From positions 206,335-270,334 of the forward strand of contig NZ_JAPCKK010000034.1 of assembly GCF_030705605.1 (NCBI RefSeq): DNA of 64,000 nucleotides, read 5' to 3'. Position 1 is the stretch's first letter. Every line of letters starts with the position of its first letter. A model generated the notes under the pieces. That model made no database searches and was not told the DNA's origin. It worked only from the letters and a program-made list of their open reading frames with translations. This document shows, in pieces, positions 63,877-64,000 of the stretch. Source of the DNA: Paenibacillus zeirhizosphaerae. Its GTDB lineage: Bacteria; Bacillota; Bacilli; Paenibacillales; Paenibacillaceae. Position numbers and translations under genes: made by a program.

Positions 63877-64000
63877 GGATAAGCCCTCGACCGATTAGTA
63901 CTGGTCAGCTCCATGCATTGCTGCACTTCCACCCCCAGCCTATCTACCTCGTCGTCTTCAAGGGGTCTTACATACTGGGAAATCTCATCTTGAGGGGGGC
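63877..64000 (-). rRNA. 23S rRNA, 3' end only
   Basis: Minus strand ends CAGTACTAATCGGTCGAGGGCTTATCC, the conserved 3' terminus of Firmicute 23S rRNA, and the gene runs off the window. The 136 bases between it and tRNA-Ser (63741-63876) hold no 5S gene. Confidence 0.9.

Overview
The window looks like chromosome of a Paenibacillus-type Firmicute. Supporting this are several SLH-domain surface proteins with secretion signals, a CggR-gapA-pgk-tpiA-gpmI-eno glycolytic operon, HPr kinase (HprK), the YvcJ/YvcK/WhiA/HPr-like block, strong AGGAGG ribosome binding sites, a CtsR-type box at clpP, and a tRNA cluster running into the 3' end of a 23S rRNA. Almost every gene is on the minus strand, so the window is best read from right to left.

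Positions 1-14700 form a cell-surface region. It holds three long secreted SLH proteins (one with a PHP metal-hydrolase domain and cut by the window edge), an exopolysaccharide operon resembling ydaJKM/pss, and an orphan FecE-type ATPase. In that operon a GH8-like hydrolase and a degenerate GGDEF protein with an intact RxxD I-site are followed by a 48-residue membrane protein and a processive GT2 synthase. The EPS operon and two SLH genes share the same promoter architecture: 11-bp spaced TTGTAG repeats overlapping the -35. The EPS operon also has a terminator inside its leader.

Positions 14700-18000 hold a MarR-pirin pair, two overlapping genes of which one has an RQC winged-helix fold, and a GNAT enzyme. 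Positions 18130-22860 are an AT-rich island abutting the 3' end of ssrA (tmRNA). It contains an SF1 helicase with a C-terminal DUF2726-like nuclease, an unrecognised 277-residue protein, and the fused scars of an Lhr-like helicase and a serine recombinase. The recombinase reading frame ends inside the tmRNA gene. This is the best candidate for an undescribed system, probably a partly decayed defence cargo.

Positions 22800-36100 carry ssrA-smpB-rnr, an IS605-type orphan tnpB with a likely omega-RNA end, secG and the glycolytic operon under CggR. Positions 36377-48000 hold tRNA-Arg, clpP, two secreted proteins, HPr/Crh-like, whiA, yvcK, rapZ, glcK, trxB, a TPR protein and a PRPP synthetase. Positions 47981-55510 are the histidine operon hisZGDBHAF(IE)-hisJ. 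Positions 55700-62900 hold a membrane acyltransferase, yvoF-ppaX-lgt-hprK, a MsmX/UgpC-type ATPase and a PucR-like regulator. The window ends with eight tRNAs and the 23S rRNA 3' end; no 5S gene lies between them.
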